From: Diploptera punctata
Lineage: Eukaryota; Arthropoda; Insecta; Blattodea; Blaberidae
Direction: 5' to 3'
DNA: 64,000 nt
NCBI GenBank assembly: GCA_030220185.1
Contig: JASPKZ010001238.1
Coordinates: 62,001 to 126,000, forward strand
Made by a program: the position numbers and the translations under genes. Numbering within the stretch: position 1 is the stretch's first letter; every line of letters starts with the position of its first letter. The notes under the pieces are model-generated. The model was given only the letters and a program-made list of their open reading frames with translations, searched no databases and was not told where the DNA came from. Below are positions 51,885-62,974 of this stretch, piece by piece.

Positions 51885-53105
51885 GCGGACCCGGGAGACG
51901 TTGTCCTGCCCGAACGTTCAATTCTCCTGTCATAGCTGGACGATAAAACACAAGTTACTTATTTTTACCATAAAATTCACTAATTGAGACGCATTAAATA
52001 GGTTTACAAGAAAACTCCTTACTGCAATCTGTTAAGCATGCATGATGACGTCACATTGTTGTCGCGCGGAATATTTCGATAATGTAGTTGACTACACATC
52101 TGACATTAAAAAAAATCCTATAACCCGATCGCAGCGCCACCTACCGGGTCCAATTGTGAATCTAAAACATCCAGGGACCCACTCAAACACATACAAAAAT
52201 GTCATCAAAATCGGTCCAGTTGTTTAGGCAGTTTTTAATTGCGGGTTTCAAATAAACCTCCATTTTTAATTGTCAGATTTCGCTCATTTTTTATAATACC
52301 TATCTCGGTTTATTTTAATAGTATATACAGAGTTTCGTTGTGAAACATCGAAAAATGTGACCGCTGGGGTTATTTTTAAATTTTCACTTTAGGTGAACTC
52401 CTACACCTAACGATTTTAAAGGGTCAAATTGTGAATCTAAACCATCCAGCAACCCACTCAAACAGATACAAAACATTTCATCAAAATCGTTTAGGCAGTT
52501 TTTATTTTCGGGTTTCAAATAAACCTCAATTTCTAATTGTCGATTTGGCTCATTTTTTGATAATACCTACCTCAGTTTATTTTAATAGTATATACAGAGT
52601 TTCGTTGTGAAACATCGAAAAATGTGACCGCTAAAGTGATTTTTAAATTTTCACTTCAGGTGAACCTAATGATTTTAGAGGGCCCAATTGTGAATCTGGG
52701 GGCACGCCGTAGCGTAGTGGTTAAGACACTGAGCTACAAGCCGGAGGGTCGAGGGTTCGAGTCCCGGTGGGGTCAGGATTTTTAAACTGACCCAAACCTT
52801 CTGGCGGCACTATGGCCCTGGGGTCGACTCAGCCTCTAACTGAAACGAGTACCAGACGCTTGTTCTGGGGTAAAGGCGGCCGTCACGCAGGGCTGACACC
52901 TCAGCTGACATCAAGTGCCGATTGTCAAGAAAAAGTGGGAACCCTAACCTCCTACTACCCCAAGGGCCTCCTGAGGCCTGTAGTGGGATCATTTTACCTT
53001 TACCAATTGTGAATCTAAACCATCGAGGGACCCAATCAGACACACGCAAAAAATTTCATCAAAATCGGTCCAGTCGTTTAGGAGGAGTAGAGTGACAAGC
53101 ACACT
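51885..53105 (-). repeat. 278-bp-type element, about three units, with SINE-A inside
   Basis: It starts 'actagcggacccgggagacg' and, on the minus strand, carries units with 'accgattttgatgaca' anchors at about 52203, 52489 and 53057. Units are less alike than at 18 kb and have small deletions. Confidence 0.78.
52698..53002 (+). mobile_element. SINE-A, full length
   Basis: 305 bp; exact 14-bp target duplication ccaattgtgaatct at 52684-52697 and 53003-53016. Box A tagcgtagtgg at 52710-52720; box B ggttcgagtcc at 52754-52764. Best-preserved SINE-A here. Confidence 0.95.
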
Positions 53106-53109
53106 ACAG

Positions 53110-55312
53110 AAGAATTATAAATAGGTCGATTTCCCCAAATTACCCTATATATCGTTCAATAAAGTGAACTAAGGCCGAAGGAATAGTTCAGTGACATAAT
53201 AATAAATATGAATTTATTGTATTGTCACGGGTCCTTTACACGTATACAAAGTTTCAAGTCGATCCAATGTTTCTAAGTGGGTGAAAATCGCGTTGAAAGA
53301 TTCCGTTACATAGATACAAAAACACTTTTTTTGATTTTCTGATTATTCTGGCCCTGATTTTAGAAACTAAATATGAAATTATTGTATTGTCACGGATCTT
53401 TTACAAGTATACAAAGTTTAGAGTCGATCCAATGATTTTAAGGGGGTGAAAATCGCGTTAAAAGATTCAGTTACATAGATACAAAAACACTTTTTTTGAT
53501 TTTCTGATTATTCTAGCCCTGATTTTAGAAACTAAATATGAAATTATTGTATTGTCACGGATCTTTTACAAGTATACAAAGTTTAAAGTCGATCCAATGA
53601 TTTTAAGTGGGTGAAAATCGCGTTAAAAGATTCAGTTACATAGATACAAAAACACTTTTTTTGATTTTCTGATTATTCTGGCCCTGATTTTAGAAACTAA
53701 ATATGAAATTATTGTATTGTCACGGATCTTTTACAAGTATACAAAGTTTAAAGTCGATCCAATGATTTTAAGTGGGTGAAATGATCGCGTTAAAAGATTC
53801 AGTTACATAGATACAAAAACACTTTTTTTGATTTTATGATTATTCTGGCCCTGATTTTAGAAACTAAATATGAAATTATTGTATTGTCACGGATCTTTTA
53901 CAAGTATACAAAGTTTAAAGTCGATCCAATGATTTTAAGTGGGTAAAAATCGCGTTAAAAGATTCAGTTACATAGATACAAAAACACTTTTTTTTGATTT
54001 TCTGATTATTCTGGCCCTGATTTTAGAAACTAAATATGAAATTATTGTATTGTCACGGATCTTTTACAAGTATACAAAGTTTAAAGTCGATCCAATGATT
54101 TTAAGTGGGTGAAAATCGCGTTAAAAGATTCAGTTACATAGATACAAAAACACTTTTTTTGATTTTCTGATTATTCTAGCCCTGATTTTAGAAACTAAAT
54201 ATGAAATTATTGTATTGTCACGGATATTTTACAAGTATACAAAGTTTAAAGTTGATCCAATGATTTTAAGTGGGTGAAAATCGCGTTAAAAGATTCAGTT
54301 ACATAGATACAAAAACACTTTTTTTGATTTTCTGATTATTCTGGCCCTGATTTTAGAAACTAAATATGAAATTATTGTATTGTCACGGATCTTTTACAAG
54401 TATACAAAGTTTAAGGTCGATCCAATGATTTTAATGTGGGTGAAAATCGCGTTAAAAGATTCAGTTACGTAGATACAAAAACACTTTTTTTGATTTTCTG
54501 ATTATTCTGGCCCTGATTTTAGAAACTAAATATGAAATTATTGTATTGTCACGGATCTTTTACAAGTATACAAAGTTTAAAGTCGATCCAATGATTTTAA
54601 GTGGGTGAAAATCGCGTTAAAAGATTCAGTTACATAGGTACAAAAACACTTTTTTTTGATTTTCTGATTATTCTGGCCCTGATTTTAGAAACTAAATATG
54701 AAATTATTGTATTGTCACGGATCTTTTACAAGTATACAAAGTTTAAAGTCGATCCAATGATTTTAAGTGGGTGAAAATCGCGTTTAAAAGATTCAGTTAC
54801 ATAGATACAAAAACACTTTTTTTGATTTTCTGATTATTCTGGCCCTGATTTTAGAAACTAAATATGAAATTATTGTATTGTCACGGATCTTTTACAAGTA
54901 TACAAAGTTTAAAGTCGATCCAATGATTTTAAGTGGGTGAAAATCGCGTTAAAAGATTCAGTTACGTAGATACAAAAACACTTTTTTTGATTTTCTGATT
55001 ATTCTGGCCCTGATTTTAGAAACTAAATATGAAATTATTGTATTGTCACGGATCTTTTACAAGTATACAAAGTTTAAAGTCGATCCAATGATTTTAAGTG
55101 GGTGAAAATCGCGTTAAAAGATTCAGTTACATAGATACAAAAACACTTTTTTTTATTTTATGATTATTCTGGCCCTGATTTTAGAAACTAAATATGAAAT
55201 TATTGTATTGTCACGGATCTTTTACAAGTATACAAAGTTTAAAGTCGATCCAATGATTTTAAGTGGGTGAAAATCGCGTTAAAAGATTCAGTTACATAGA
55301 TAGATACAGGTC
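53110..55312 (+). repeat. 165-bp satellite array, about 13 units
   Basis: The anchor 'gattattctggccctg' recurs at 53341, 53506, 53671, 53838, 54004, 54169, 54334, 54500, 54666, 54832, 54997 and 55162, steps of 165-167 bp. The first unit (about 53175-53340) is clearly diverged ('gggtcctttacacg'); the rest differ by single bases only. Unit landmarks are 'tattgtattgtcacggatct', 'agtcgatccaatgattttaa' and 'gggtgaaaatcgcgttaaaa'. No long frame. Function unknown. Confidence 0.96.
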
Positions 55313-55795
55313 AAGTTAATATAAAGCGTGTAAAAATAGCGTTATTTTTTCTTTCAACAATCTTTTCATGAGAAAACAATCTCAATCGCTTCATTCTTTC
55401 GGAATTTGCTAAAAGGGCTCAGCAGGACACCGTATAAGAAGAACTAATCAAATTTAAATAACAATGATGACCTACCTATATTTTAGCACGTGAACTGAAG
55501 TTATATGTGTGAAAATCAGACCGACAAAGTTAATCATGTAAAGTTAACATAAAATGGAGTAAACACAAATAGCAATACAATACAATTAATACAATACGCA
55601 ATTAACTTTTTCGCCGCCATTGTTTATAAAAGGAAGTGATACCAAATGAACATCGCCGACAAATAATTGACAATCGTCAACTATTGAAAATACAAAGATT
55701 TCAGACATTTGTCAAGAGAAATAAATAATTCCGTCACAGAAACGAGCATGGCATCAAACCTTAAGAGGATCAAGAAGGCGCACAAACCAATGGTA
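55313..55795. other. no gene; carries the motif shared with the other satellite's flank
   Basis: 55388-55413 matches 33059-33084 at 24 of 26 bases (gcttcattctttcg...). Otherwise nothing recognised. Confidence 0.45.
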
Positions 55796-56915
55796 TTAAT
55801 AAGCTGTTAGTTTATGCTGATGATGTAGTGCTATTGGGCGATAGCGAGGAGATAGTAAAGGACAATACGCATCTGTATTGAGTAACACTAAAAAATTGGA
55901 GCTGGAAGTAAACATCAATGAAACTAAATATATGTTCACACATAGAAATACATCATATAATGGACAGCTAATGACCAATGAGGGAAATTTTGAGGAAGTG
56001 GCTGAATTCAAATACCTAGGAACAATTACACTGAGCAACAAAAAAAAGAAACTTTTTTTTTGTCTCAGAAAGAAAAATATGTGATTCTGGTCGTATTTTT
56101 TCTCCTGAATTCAAATATGATATCGGTTTTTCTCCGCCATGCAAGGTTTCCGAGAGACAGGCATTTATAATTTCAAACACTTTAATATTTTCTACATTCG
56201 TAACTACACAATATTCGAACATTCGGACTCACCCAGAAAGTAAGAAATGACGATTTTCTGCTATATTTCGCCTGTGGAGCATCCCTCTTGGTGGTCCAAC
56301 AATAATCGGCCAGCATATTAGGATTCCAGTTGCCTTGATATCTCTTTTCCATAGCTGAAATCTCCTGAGTTAGCTCATTTGGTTTTATTTTACAATGGAC
56401 AAATGGACGGAAAAACTTTTATTAAAATAATAATTATTTAAATCCATTAATTAAAATTGAAATAAAAAACTGTGGGTGATGGAGAAATTACGAATATATA
56501 TTTGAAAACACGATAAAAAACTGCATTAAGTACAACTATTGGTACTCATGAGACAAAAATATTGTTGACCAGTGTAATCACAAACAGGAATGAGATGCAC
56601 AAAGAAATTAAACATAGGCTCAATTCTGGAAATGCGTGCTATTATGTATTACAGAGACTCTTGTCATCCCAACTTCTCTCAAAAAACGTTAAACAGAAAA
56701 TATATAAAACTGTTATTCTACCAGTTATATTATATGGATGCGAAACATGGACTCTTACTTTAAGGGAGGAGAAAAGATTACGAGTATTTGAGAATAAACT
56801 TCTTACGAACATTTTTAGACCAAAGTGAGACGACAAAATAGGCAAATGGAGAAGACAACATAACAGTGAGCTACTTGATCTTTATAGGAAACCGGATATA
56901 ATAATAACGGTTAAG
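55796..56915 (+). mobile_element. NL-A LINE, RT end to thumb, split by a J element
   Basis: Reads LLVYADDVVLLGDSEE (catalytic YADD intact, about 55808-55855), KLELEVNINETKYMFTHRN, NEGNFEEVAEFKYLGTI up to 56028. After J it continues at 56575 with NRNEMHKEIKHRLNSGNACY, LPVILYGCETWTLTLREEKR and RVFENKLLTNIFRPK. Truncated near 56915 where SINE-E starts. Confidence 0.9.
56029..56574 (-). mobile_element. J element, copy 3, inside NL-A
   Basis: Ends CACTGAGCAACAAAA (left) and attgttgacCAGTG (right), flanked by TTA and TAA. Intact NL-A (28117-28130) reads 'acgaacaataatcac'; removing J with one TAA restores this, apart from one base. Same content as copy 2 in reverse. Confidence 0.85.
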
Positions 56916-57018
56916 AACTTGCTCCTTCGATTTTTACATCCTATAAAACCCATTGACCTCGCTTGGGTTTGAACCCATGACCCTCGGGTCTAGAGGCAAG
57001 GAACATAACCACTAGTCC
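56916..57018 (-). mobile_element. SINE-E head half, interrupted by SINE-A
   Basis: 'aacttgctccttcgattttt', box-B complement 'gggtttgaaccc' at about 56967, 'aaccactagtccaccgcagc'. The head's last bases are duplicated on both sides of SINE-A. Confidence 0.85.
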
Positions 57019-57032
57019 ACCGCAGCTGAATA

Positions 57033-57345
57033 AAAAAAAAAAAGTAAAGTGATCCCACAACAGACCCGTAGGCCCTTGGGGTAGTAGGAGGTTAAGGCTC
57101 CCACTTTTTTCTAGACAATCGGCACTTTTTTATTGCCAGCCGGGTGTCAGCCCTGCGTGACGGCCGCCTTTACCCCAGAACAAGCGTCTGGTACTCATTT
57201 CCGTTAGAGGCTGAGTCGACCCCAGGGCCATAGTGCCGCCAGAGGGTTTGGGTCAGTTTAAAAATCCTGACCCCAACGGGACTTGAACCCTCGACCCTCC
57301 GGCTTGTAGCTCAGTGCCTTAACCACTACGCTACGGCGTGCCCCT
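57033..57345 (-). mobile_element. SINE-A, inserted in the SINE-E head
   Basis: Exact 14-bp target duplication accgcagctgaata at 57019-57032 and 57346-57359. The 3' end (left) is A-rich and reads aaagtaaagtgatcccacaa. Confidence 0.94.
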
Positions 57346-57353
57346 ACCGCAGC

Positions 57354-57354
<1 letters not shown>

Positions 57355-57385
<31 letters not shown>
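57355..57385. repeat. (TA)n microsatellite
   Basis: TA tract directly beyond the right target duplication. Confidence 0.88.
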
Positions 57386-57390
<5 letters not shown>

Positions 57391-57400
57391 TTATTTTAAA

Positions 57401-57637
57401 TACAGGGTGCAGCATAAGTCAGTCAACCACTGCACATGGTTGCAAGAAAAAAATCATATTGGTTTAAACTGGGGTTTTAAAACGGGACCTTCAGAATATA
57501 ATGTCAAACACTACTTAAACAATAATGGAGGCCACTTTGAACAATTTCGGTAGTTGTTTTTTGTATGGATGTTCTAAGCTACAGAAAATAATATATTTTC
57601 ATTTTCGGCGGTTAACTGAATTATGCTGCACCCTATA
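57401..57637 (+). mobile_element. 237-bp mariner-type MITE
   Basis: The ends tacagggtgcagcataag and (reverse complement) tatagggtgcagcataat match at 24 of 27 positions. TA at both outer edges. The interior ends with a transposase C-terminal scrap LNNNGGHFEQFR-stop (about 57513-57553). Also matches 51130-51194. Confidence 0.9.
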
Positions 57638-57699
57638 TTTTCATGATAAAATCCTCGCTTAAGCCTAATATTTACAATCCTTCAAAATTCTCTAAAAGG

Positions 57700-58095
57700 A
57701 GTGTTGGTCCTATATTTTTTATTTTTATTTCAGGATTGTTTCTGTTATTTACACAGGCATCCTCAACCAAAATATACAATTTTTCTTCTTCCACACTTCC
57801 CGGTCTTGCGTGTCTGCTTCTGTCATATTTCTCTTCTTCATGTTGTCTTGAATTCCCTTTATCCACGTTGGCTTTAGTCTACCACGTTTCCCTTTCCAGG
57901 AGGTATCCATTTCAATACTTCTTTGTTTGTTTCTGTGTCCCTTCTTCTCATTATATGTCCATACCATCTTAGTTGGATTTCTTCAACCTCTTGTACAATA
58001 TCCTTTTCTACATTCATAATTTCTCTTATTGTATTATTATTTTTATTTTATCTAATTTTGATATTCTTGCCGATCTTCTTAAAAAGTCCATTTCT
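57700..58095 (-). mobile_element. NL-D LINE C-terminus
   Basis: Minus strand reads MKKRNMTEADTQDREVWKKK, KGKRGRLKPTWIKGIQDN and IQLRWYGHI-like sequence, with frame breaks. Its upstream edge 'aagtccatttctgtgac' touches FB. Confidence 0.8.
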
Positions 58096-58690
58096 GTGAC
58101 TATTTAACTCATTCCACAAATACTAATCAATGACCAATCACGTTTCAATGAATTTTGTTTTACAACCAATGACAGCCGTGTTTCACCTCGCTCTTTGTCG
58201 ACTTCTCATTATCAGCTCCTGCTTTTGTGAAAAAGAAAGCTCCTCCTTTTTAATGTTCTGAACAGGTCAAAGCATTATTTTTCTCCAACAAATACATTGA
58301 ATATAGCAAATAATGAAAATATTCCTTGATTTTACTGAGTTGTTTACTAAAAAAATAAATGAATAACCCGTAATGTTGATTATGATATATAGTTTGATGT
58401 GTTTCATTATTTCTCCACTTGGGTGCACTCTTACAATATTGCGATCTTATTTGGCAATAAATAATATGATCAAGCAGCAGTGAATGAACATAACCTCACA
58501 TTTCTCATTTGTTTTCAAACATCGCCGTTTACATTAAATATATAAATATTTTAAAATAACTATAGTTAAATAATGATTTGTGAGTAAACAGCTTAATTTT
58601 ATTCGTTAAATAGTCCTAACAAATGCCACTCTTGATTTCCAAATTATCTAGATAAATTTGGAAATCACTCGTGGCATTACTTACGAAAAA
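58096..58690 (-). mobile_element. FB element 5, shortened
   Basis: From 'gactatttaactcattccac' to 'aatcactcgtggcattactt'. The terminal hairpin is reduced. 58699-58720 beyond it (agtcacagaaatggacta) is an inverted match to its left flank. Confidence 0.8.
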
Positions 58691-58730
58691 CACAGAAATA
58701 AACTATTAGTCACAGAAATGGACTATTTTT

Positions 58731-59111
58731 TATATCAATTCAAAAATGGCGTGATTACTTATATATTGCCACTATTTATTATATTTTCATCAATATATAA
58801 ATTAAAAACAGACGGTGATAAAGAGTATGCTTTTTACTTGCAGCACACAGGTTGGAAAACACTGTGTATGCCACCTCCTGTCTGCAAGATTTTATTTGTC
58901 TGCCGGCTGCAGGTTTGAAATATGGCCTTTTTATAGCATATCAAAGTACTGAGAGGTACAGCTGTCCGCATCATTTGCTGCAACATACATAGAATGACAT
59001 CTGAATAGCGCAGACCACTTTGTGCTGTCACTCCTCGTAAAGTCTGACATCTCAAAAAAAAAAAAAAAATGGAGAGTAGGTCATACAAGAAAAGTATTCA
59101 CATATAAAATA
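58731..59111. other. no recognisable feature
   Basis: An A16 run at about 59056; otherwise nothing identified. Confidence 0.4.
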
Positions 59112-59590
59112 GGATATTCCACGTTGTGGCTTCGGGTAACGTCGTGTCCTCGTAAACAAGGGCCCAGGTTCGATCCCCGATAGTTCACAAGTCTATGTTG
59201 AGTTTTTTTCTGGGCTTTTCTTCGCCTGTTGGGCAAATATCAGGAAACATTAGCCCCAATGAGACCCTAAACACGATTTGGCCATTAAATCCCTCTATAA
59301 TATTTGTATTGTACGCAACGGGGCCAAGTTCGCTTCCTGGTCATGACAAGCTTCCTGGGTGAGGTTTTATTCCGGGCTTTTTCCTCACCTGTAAGACAAA
59401 TGTCAGGTAGCTTTAAGGTCCAGAAGCTCCCAGAACATCATCTGGCCGTCAGTTATCATCCTCATTATCATCCCTCTGTGTGCAAAACAACGGCAATTTA
59501 CCACACCTATAATTCCCTATTATGCTGCAAAGCATAGCATGAAAATGCTATGGTTACAGTGAAAGGCCTGCACTAAGGCAGAACACGGTA
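59112..59590 (+). mobile_element. SINE-C-related dimer, old
   Basis: Two tRNA-like modules in tandem: 59116-59290 (box-B-like ggttcgatccccg at about 59168) and 59305-59590, which continues into a recognisable SINE-C body (cacctgtaagacaaatgtca), the palindrome and the tail. Divergence from the other SINE-C copies is high. Confidence 0.65.
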
Positions 59591-59828
59591 GATAAAAATT
59601 ATGTCTTGTTTTATATGTTGGTATTGTCTCGGAGGTGGCCGTGGCATAGAGCTGGTCGCTTATCTACGGAGGATAACCATGTGAATCCACTTGTCTCTTC
59701 GTCTCTTGTTGGTCCAAAAAAATTCCTATGAACTTTATTCTCAAATACTCGTAATCTTCTCTCCTCCCTTAAAGTAAGAGTCCATGTTTCACATCCATAT
59801 AATATAACTGGTAGAATAACAGTTTTTT

Positions 59829-60598
59829 TATTTTCATAAGTAATGCCACGAGTGATTTCCAATTTATCTAGAGAATTTTGAAATCAAGAGTTGCATTTGT
59901 TGGAACTATTTAACGACTCACTTTAAGCTGTTTACCCTACTCACCCACTCCTTATTTACATATACTTCTTTTTTAAAATATTTATATATTTTAATGTAAA
60001 CGGCGATGTTTGAAACAAATAATGAGAAACGATTGGTACTCTTCATTTGCTCTTCTTTTGTTCATCACTGCAACTCAGATCATATTATTTATTGCCAAAG
60101 GCACGCAATATTTTACTAATTCCCCTTCTAGTGGGAGGGAGAAAAAATGAAACATATCAAACTGTATGTATAATAAGTCATTTCTGATGTTCTATGATGG
60201 AAATATGACAATTATATTTTTCGGGATTGTTACCTGGGAAAAAATACATTTAAAAAAGTGCAAACAGTGGTTTCTTCTTCCCCTTTTTGTTTTGGTGGTA
60301 TAATCAATTGCTACAAAATGTTTTTATATTAACTCTCCCGCATGAGCTATGTGGTGACATTCATGCACCTTATATACAATCTTTTAGCTTTATTTCTTAG
60401 AGAGTCAGTCACTGCAAAATAATGCTATGGCCTATTCAGAATGTCGGTTAAAAAAGGAGGTGCTTTCTTTAATATTAGGATAAAAACTTTTAGTTGGTAA
60501 ATTCTAGACGAAACACGACTGTGATTGGTTGTAAATAAAAAATCAATTGAAAAGTGATTGGTCATTGACTGCCCATTTGGGGCATGAGTTAAATAGTC
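59829..60598 (+). mobile_element. FB element 6, inside NL-A
   Basis: Starts 'ataagtaatgccacgagtg' and ends 'tggggcatgagttaaatagt'. Family body present with several small insertions. Junctions fall within the NL-A 'cagttttatatattttcag' region. Confidence 0.82.
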
Positions 60599-60838
60599 CC
60601 AGCTTAATATTTTCTAAGAGAGAGTTGGGACGATAAGAGTCCTGCAATGCATTTTTCGAATTGAGCATATGTTTATTTTTTTCTCTGAACTTCATTCCTG
60701 TTTCTCTGATTATTGTTCCTAGGTATTTGAATTCAGACACTTTTTCAAAATGTTCTTCATTTGTCATTAACGGTCCATTTCCATTATATAATGTATTTCT
60801 GCGTGTGAACATATATTTAGTTTTATTGATATTTACTT

Positions 60839-61710
60839 TGGTGTGAGACAAGGCTGCCCCCTATCCCCAACTCTCTTTGCAATTTCTATCAATGAAGTAA
60901 TATGTTGCTGGAACAAAACATATAACTTTGTAATAAGAATACAAGAAAATAGAAAATTAAACACCCTATTGTTTGCAGATGACCAAATAATAATAGCAAA
61001 TTCCGAAGATAATCTACAGAAGGGTCTGTATGAACTTAACAAAATTACAGAAGAATATGGATTGAAGATATCTACAGTAACAAAAAACAAAAATTATGGC
61101 ATTTCAAGGTGTAGATCCTGTCAGCAGAAGTAAAATTGTACTGGACAATAAAATTTTGGAGCAGGTGAATAATTTTACATATCTAGGATGCAATATCTCA
61201 TATGAAGAAGAAAAGGATGTAAATGCAAAAATATCTGCAATTTTTAAGAATTTTAGGGTTAATAAATTCTATCTTCAAGCCACAGTTAGTCCAAAAGCAT
61301 TCAAGACTGAAAGTGTATAAAACACTGGCTCTTCCAACTCTTTTGTATGGTAGCGAAGTATGGACGTTGAAACAGAAGGATATACAGAGACTTAGATCTG
61401 CTGAAATGAGATATCTTCGGAGGACTGCAGGATACACACTACTAGATCACAAAAAAAATGAAGACATCTTAGAATAATTACACATGGAATCTTTAGAAAA
61501 CAAAATTTCTGATTATAAGTCAAGATGGATACAACATGTTCATCGAATGGAAGATCACAGAATACCCAAACTAATGTTAAGATATCAACCCGCAGGAAGA
61601 AGAAGACCAGGACGTCCACTCAAAAGACTTCTGGATGGTGTTTCTCTTGAGGCCGAAACAGGTCAACAAATGGCCTAAATTCGTGAATGTACTATGATGA
61701 TGATGATGAT
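60839..61710 (+). mobile_element. NL-E LINE, 5'-truncated from RT motif B to tail, inside NL-A
   Basis: 11-bp target duplication gatatttactt at 60828-60838 and 61711-61721. It encodes RQGCPLSPTLFAISINEVI, the catalytic LLFADDQIIIANSED (about 60967-61011), ILEQVNNFTYLGCNIS, SRLKVYKTLALPTLLYGSEV, QRLRSAEMRYLRRTAGYTLL, and after a stop near 61475 the RRRPGRPLKRLLDGVSLEAE end. About four frame disruptions. GAT tail at 61694-61710. This is the reference copy for 87-575 and 47079-47258. Confidence 0.92.
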
Positions 61711-61840
61711 GATATTTACTTCCAGTCCCAATTTCTTAGTGTTATTCAACAGAGTGTGCGTGTTGGCCCTTAGTATGTCCTCCCTATCGCTTAATAATAC
61801 ATAATCAGCATATACCAACCTTCTAGTTGTACGTCTTAAT

Positions 61841-62214
61841 GCTGTATCATCAGATTTAAAAAACGATAGCGTCGAAGAATGGGAGTTGCATGCTCTGGTC
61901 ATACGAACAATATGTCTTGTCAGATCTCTTGTGCTTATCGTTGGTTTGAAAGTGTAGGAAGAATACAGCTGATTTTAATTAATGCTAAGACAATGGAAGT
62001 GACATCACCAGGAATTTACTTCTTACAACAATTAGCTTACAATTACATCCCAACTTCTTAAAACAATCATACCAACACAACAATCAGGAACTTGGTTAGA
62101 ATACTTTTTTTTTTACTTGACAGTCGTTTTATAAGGAAGACATTATTATTATGACAACATCCAGTTAAAGGATGTACAAGACTTGATAGAATAAGAAATG
62201 AGGATATTTTTTTT
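61841..62214. other. no recognisable feature
   Basis: No coding signal or shared repeat identified. Confidence 0.4.
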
Positions 62215-62450
62215 ATTAACCCTTAAATTGGCAAAAGGCAAATTTCTTCTGTTAGATATTTCAATGTGGCGGACCGCAGTGAAAACGGAATCTTGTATAA
62301 CTGTCATTATTAGGTATATTGAATAATTAGACACACATTTAAGTGGTTTATTTCTGTTCGTTTTCTTCTGATTTATTTAAAATATTAAATTAATTAAACC
62401 AACTGATGTATCCAAAAGGATACATTATGCATTTAAGGGTTAACTTTATT
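62215..62450 (-). repeat. uninterrupted copy of the repeat split by the Jockey element
   Basis: The reverse complement of 62215-62310 runs through 'ccgttttcactgcggtccgc', then 'gaaatttgccttttgccaat' and 'ttaagggttaa' without interruption. This aligns with 7868-7928 joined to 13241-13254. 62398-62445 matches 5706-5790. Confidence 0.75.
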
Positions 62451-62704
62451 GTTAATTTACAATCTGTCTTGAAAAGACAATAAGTAAATTTGTTAAAAGA
62501 CATAACTTGTTAGGAGAATACTGTCCATTGACAGCACTCGCTCCATTATACAACATTTTATGTGAAAATGAAAGGAAGTTCTAATATTTCATTTCTTTTT
62601 AGTCTTCTTATTTCTTGACTGTTGTCTAGAAGATTGATTGCAAGATGATTAGGATGAACTTCTAATCGCCTTAGATATCGAGTGCTGTACTTTTCTATTT
62701 CTTC

Positions 62705-62965
62705 TTTTACGGTAGCTATTTTAAATCATGGTAAGAGAAGAATTGAAAGTACAGCCTTTATTGGATAAAGTCACGAATTACAGACAGAAATGGATTGATC
62801 ACATGGATGGAATGAGTAAGGAGAGATATCCATTGTTAGCAAGAAATTATCAAGCAAGAGGAAGACGTGATGTTGGAAGACCTAGAAGACGTTGGGCTGA
62901 TGCATTATGAAGTCGGAACGGGCAATTGCCTAATCCCTGGAGTGATGATGATGATGATGACACTA
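62705..62965 (+). mobile_element. NL-G-like LINE C-terminus
   Basis: KVQPLLDKVTNYRQKWIDHM, SKERYPLLARNYQARGRRDV and GRPRRRWADAL, then a GAT tail (62943-62960). A LINE post-RT C-terminus related to the one at 24405. Confidence 0.78.
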
Positions 62966-62974
62966 TTATTAACT

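Larger units (their letters stand above)
59690..61840 (-). mobile_element. one NL-A LINE copy interrupted by FB and by NL-E
   Basis: NL-A pieces in correct minus-strand order: 59690-59828 (thumb, LPVILYGCETWTLTLREERR), 60599-60838 (VSEFKYLGTI region and KVNINKTKYMFTRRN) and 61722-61840 (NTKKLGLEVN and the VLLSDREDILRANTHTLL block). The intact neighbour order at 27895-28426 confirms they belong together. Confidence 0.87.

Noticed and set aside
53110..55312. CRISPR-like array
   Set aside because: The units are contiguous 165-bp repeats without distinct spacers, in a eukaryotic repeat context.
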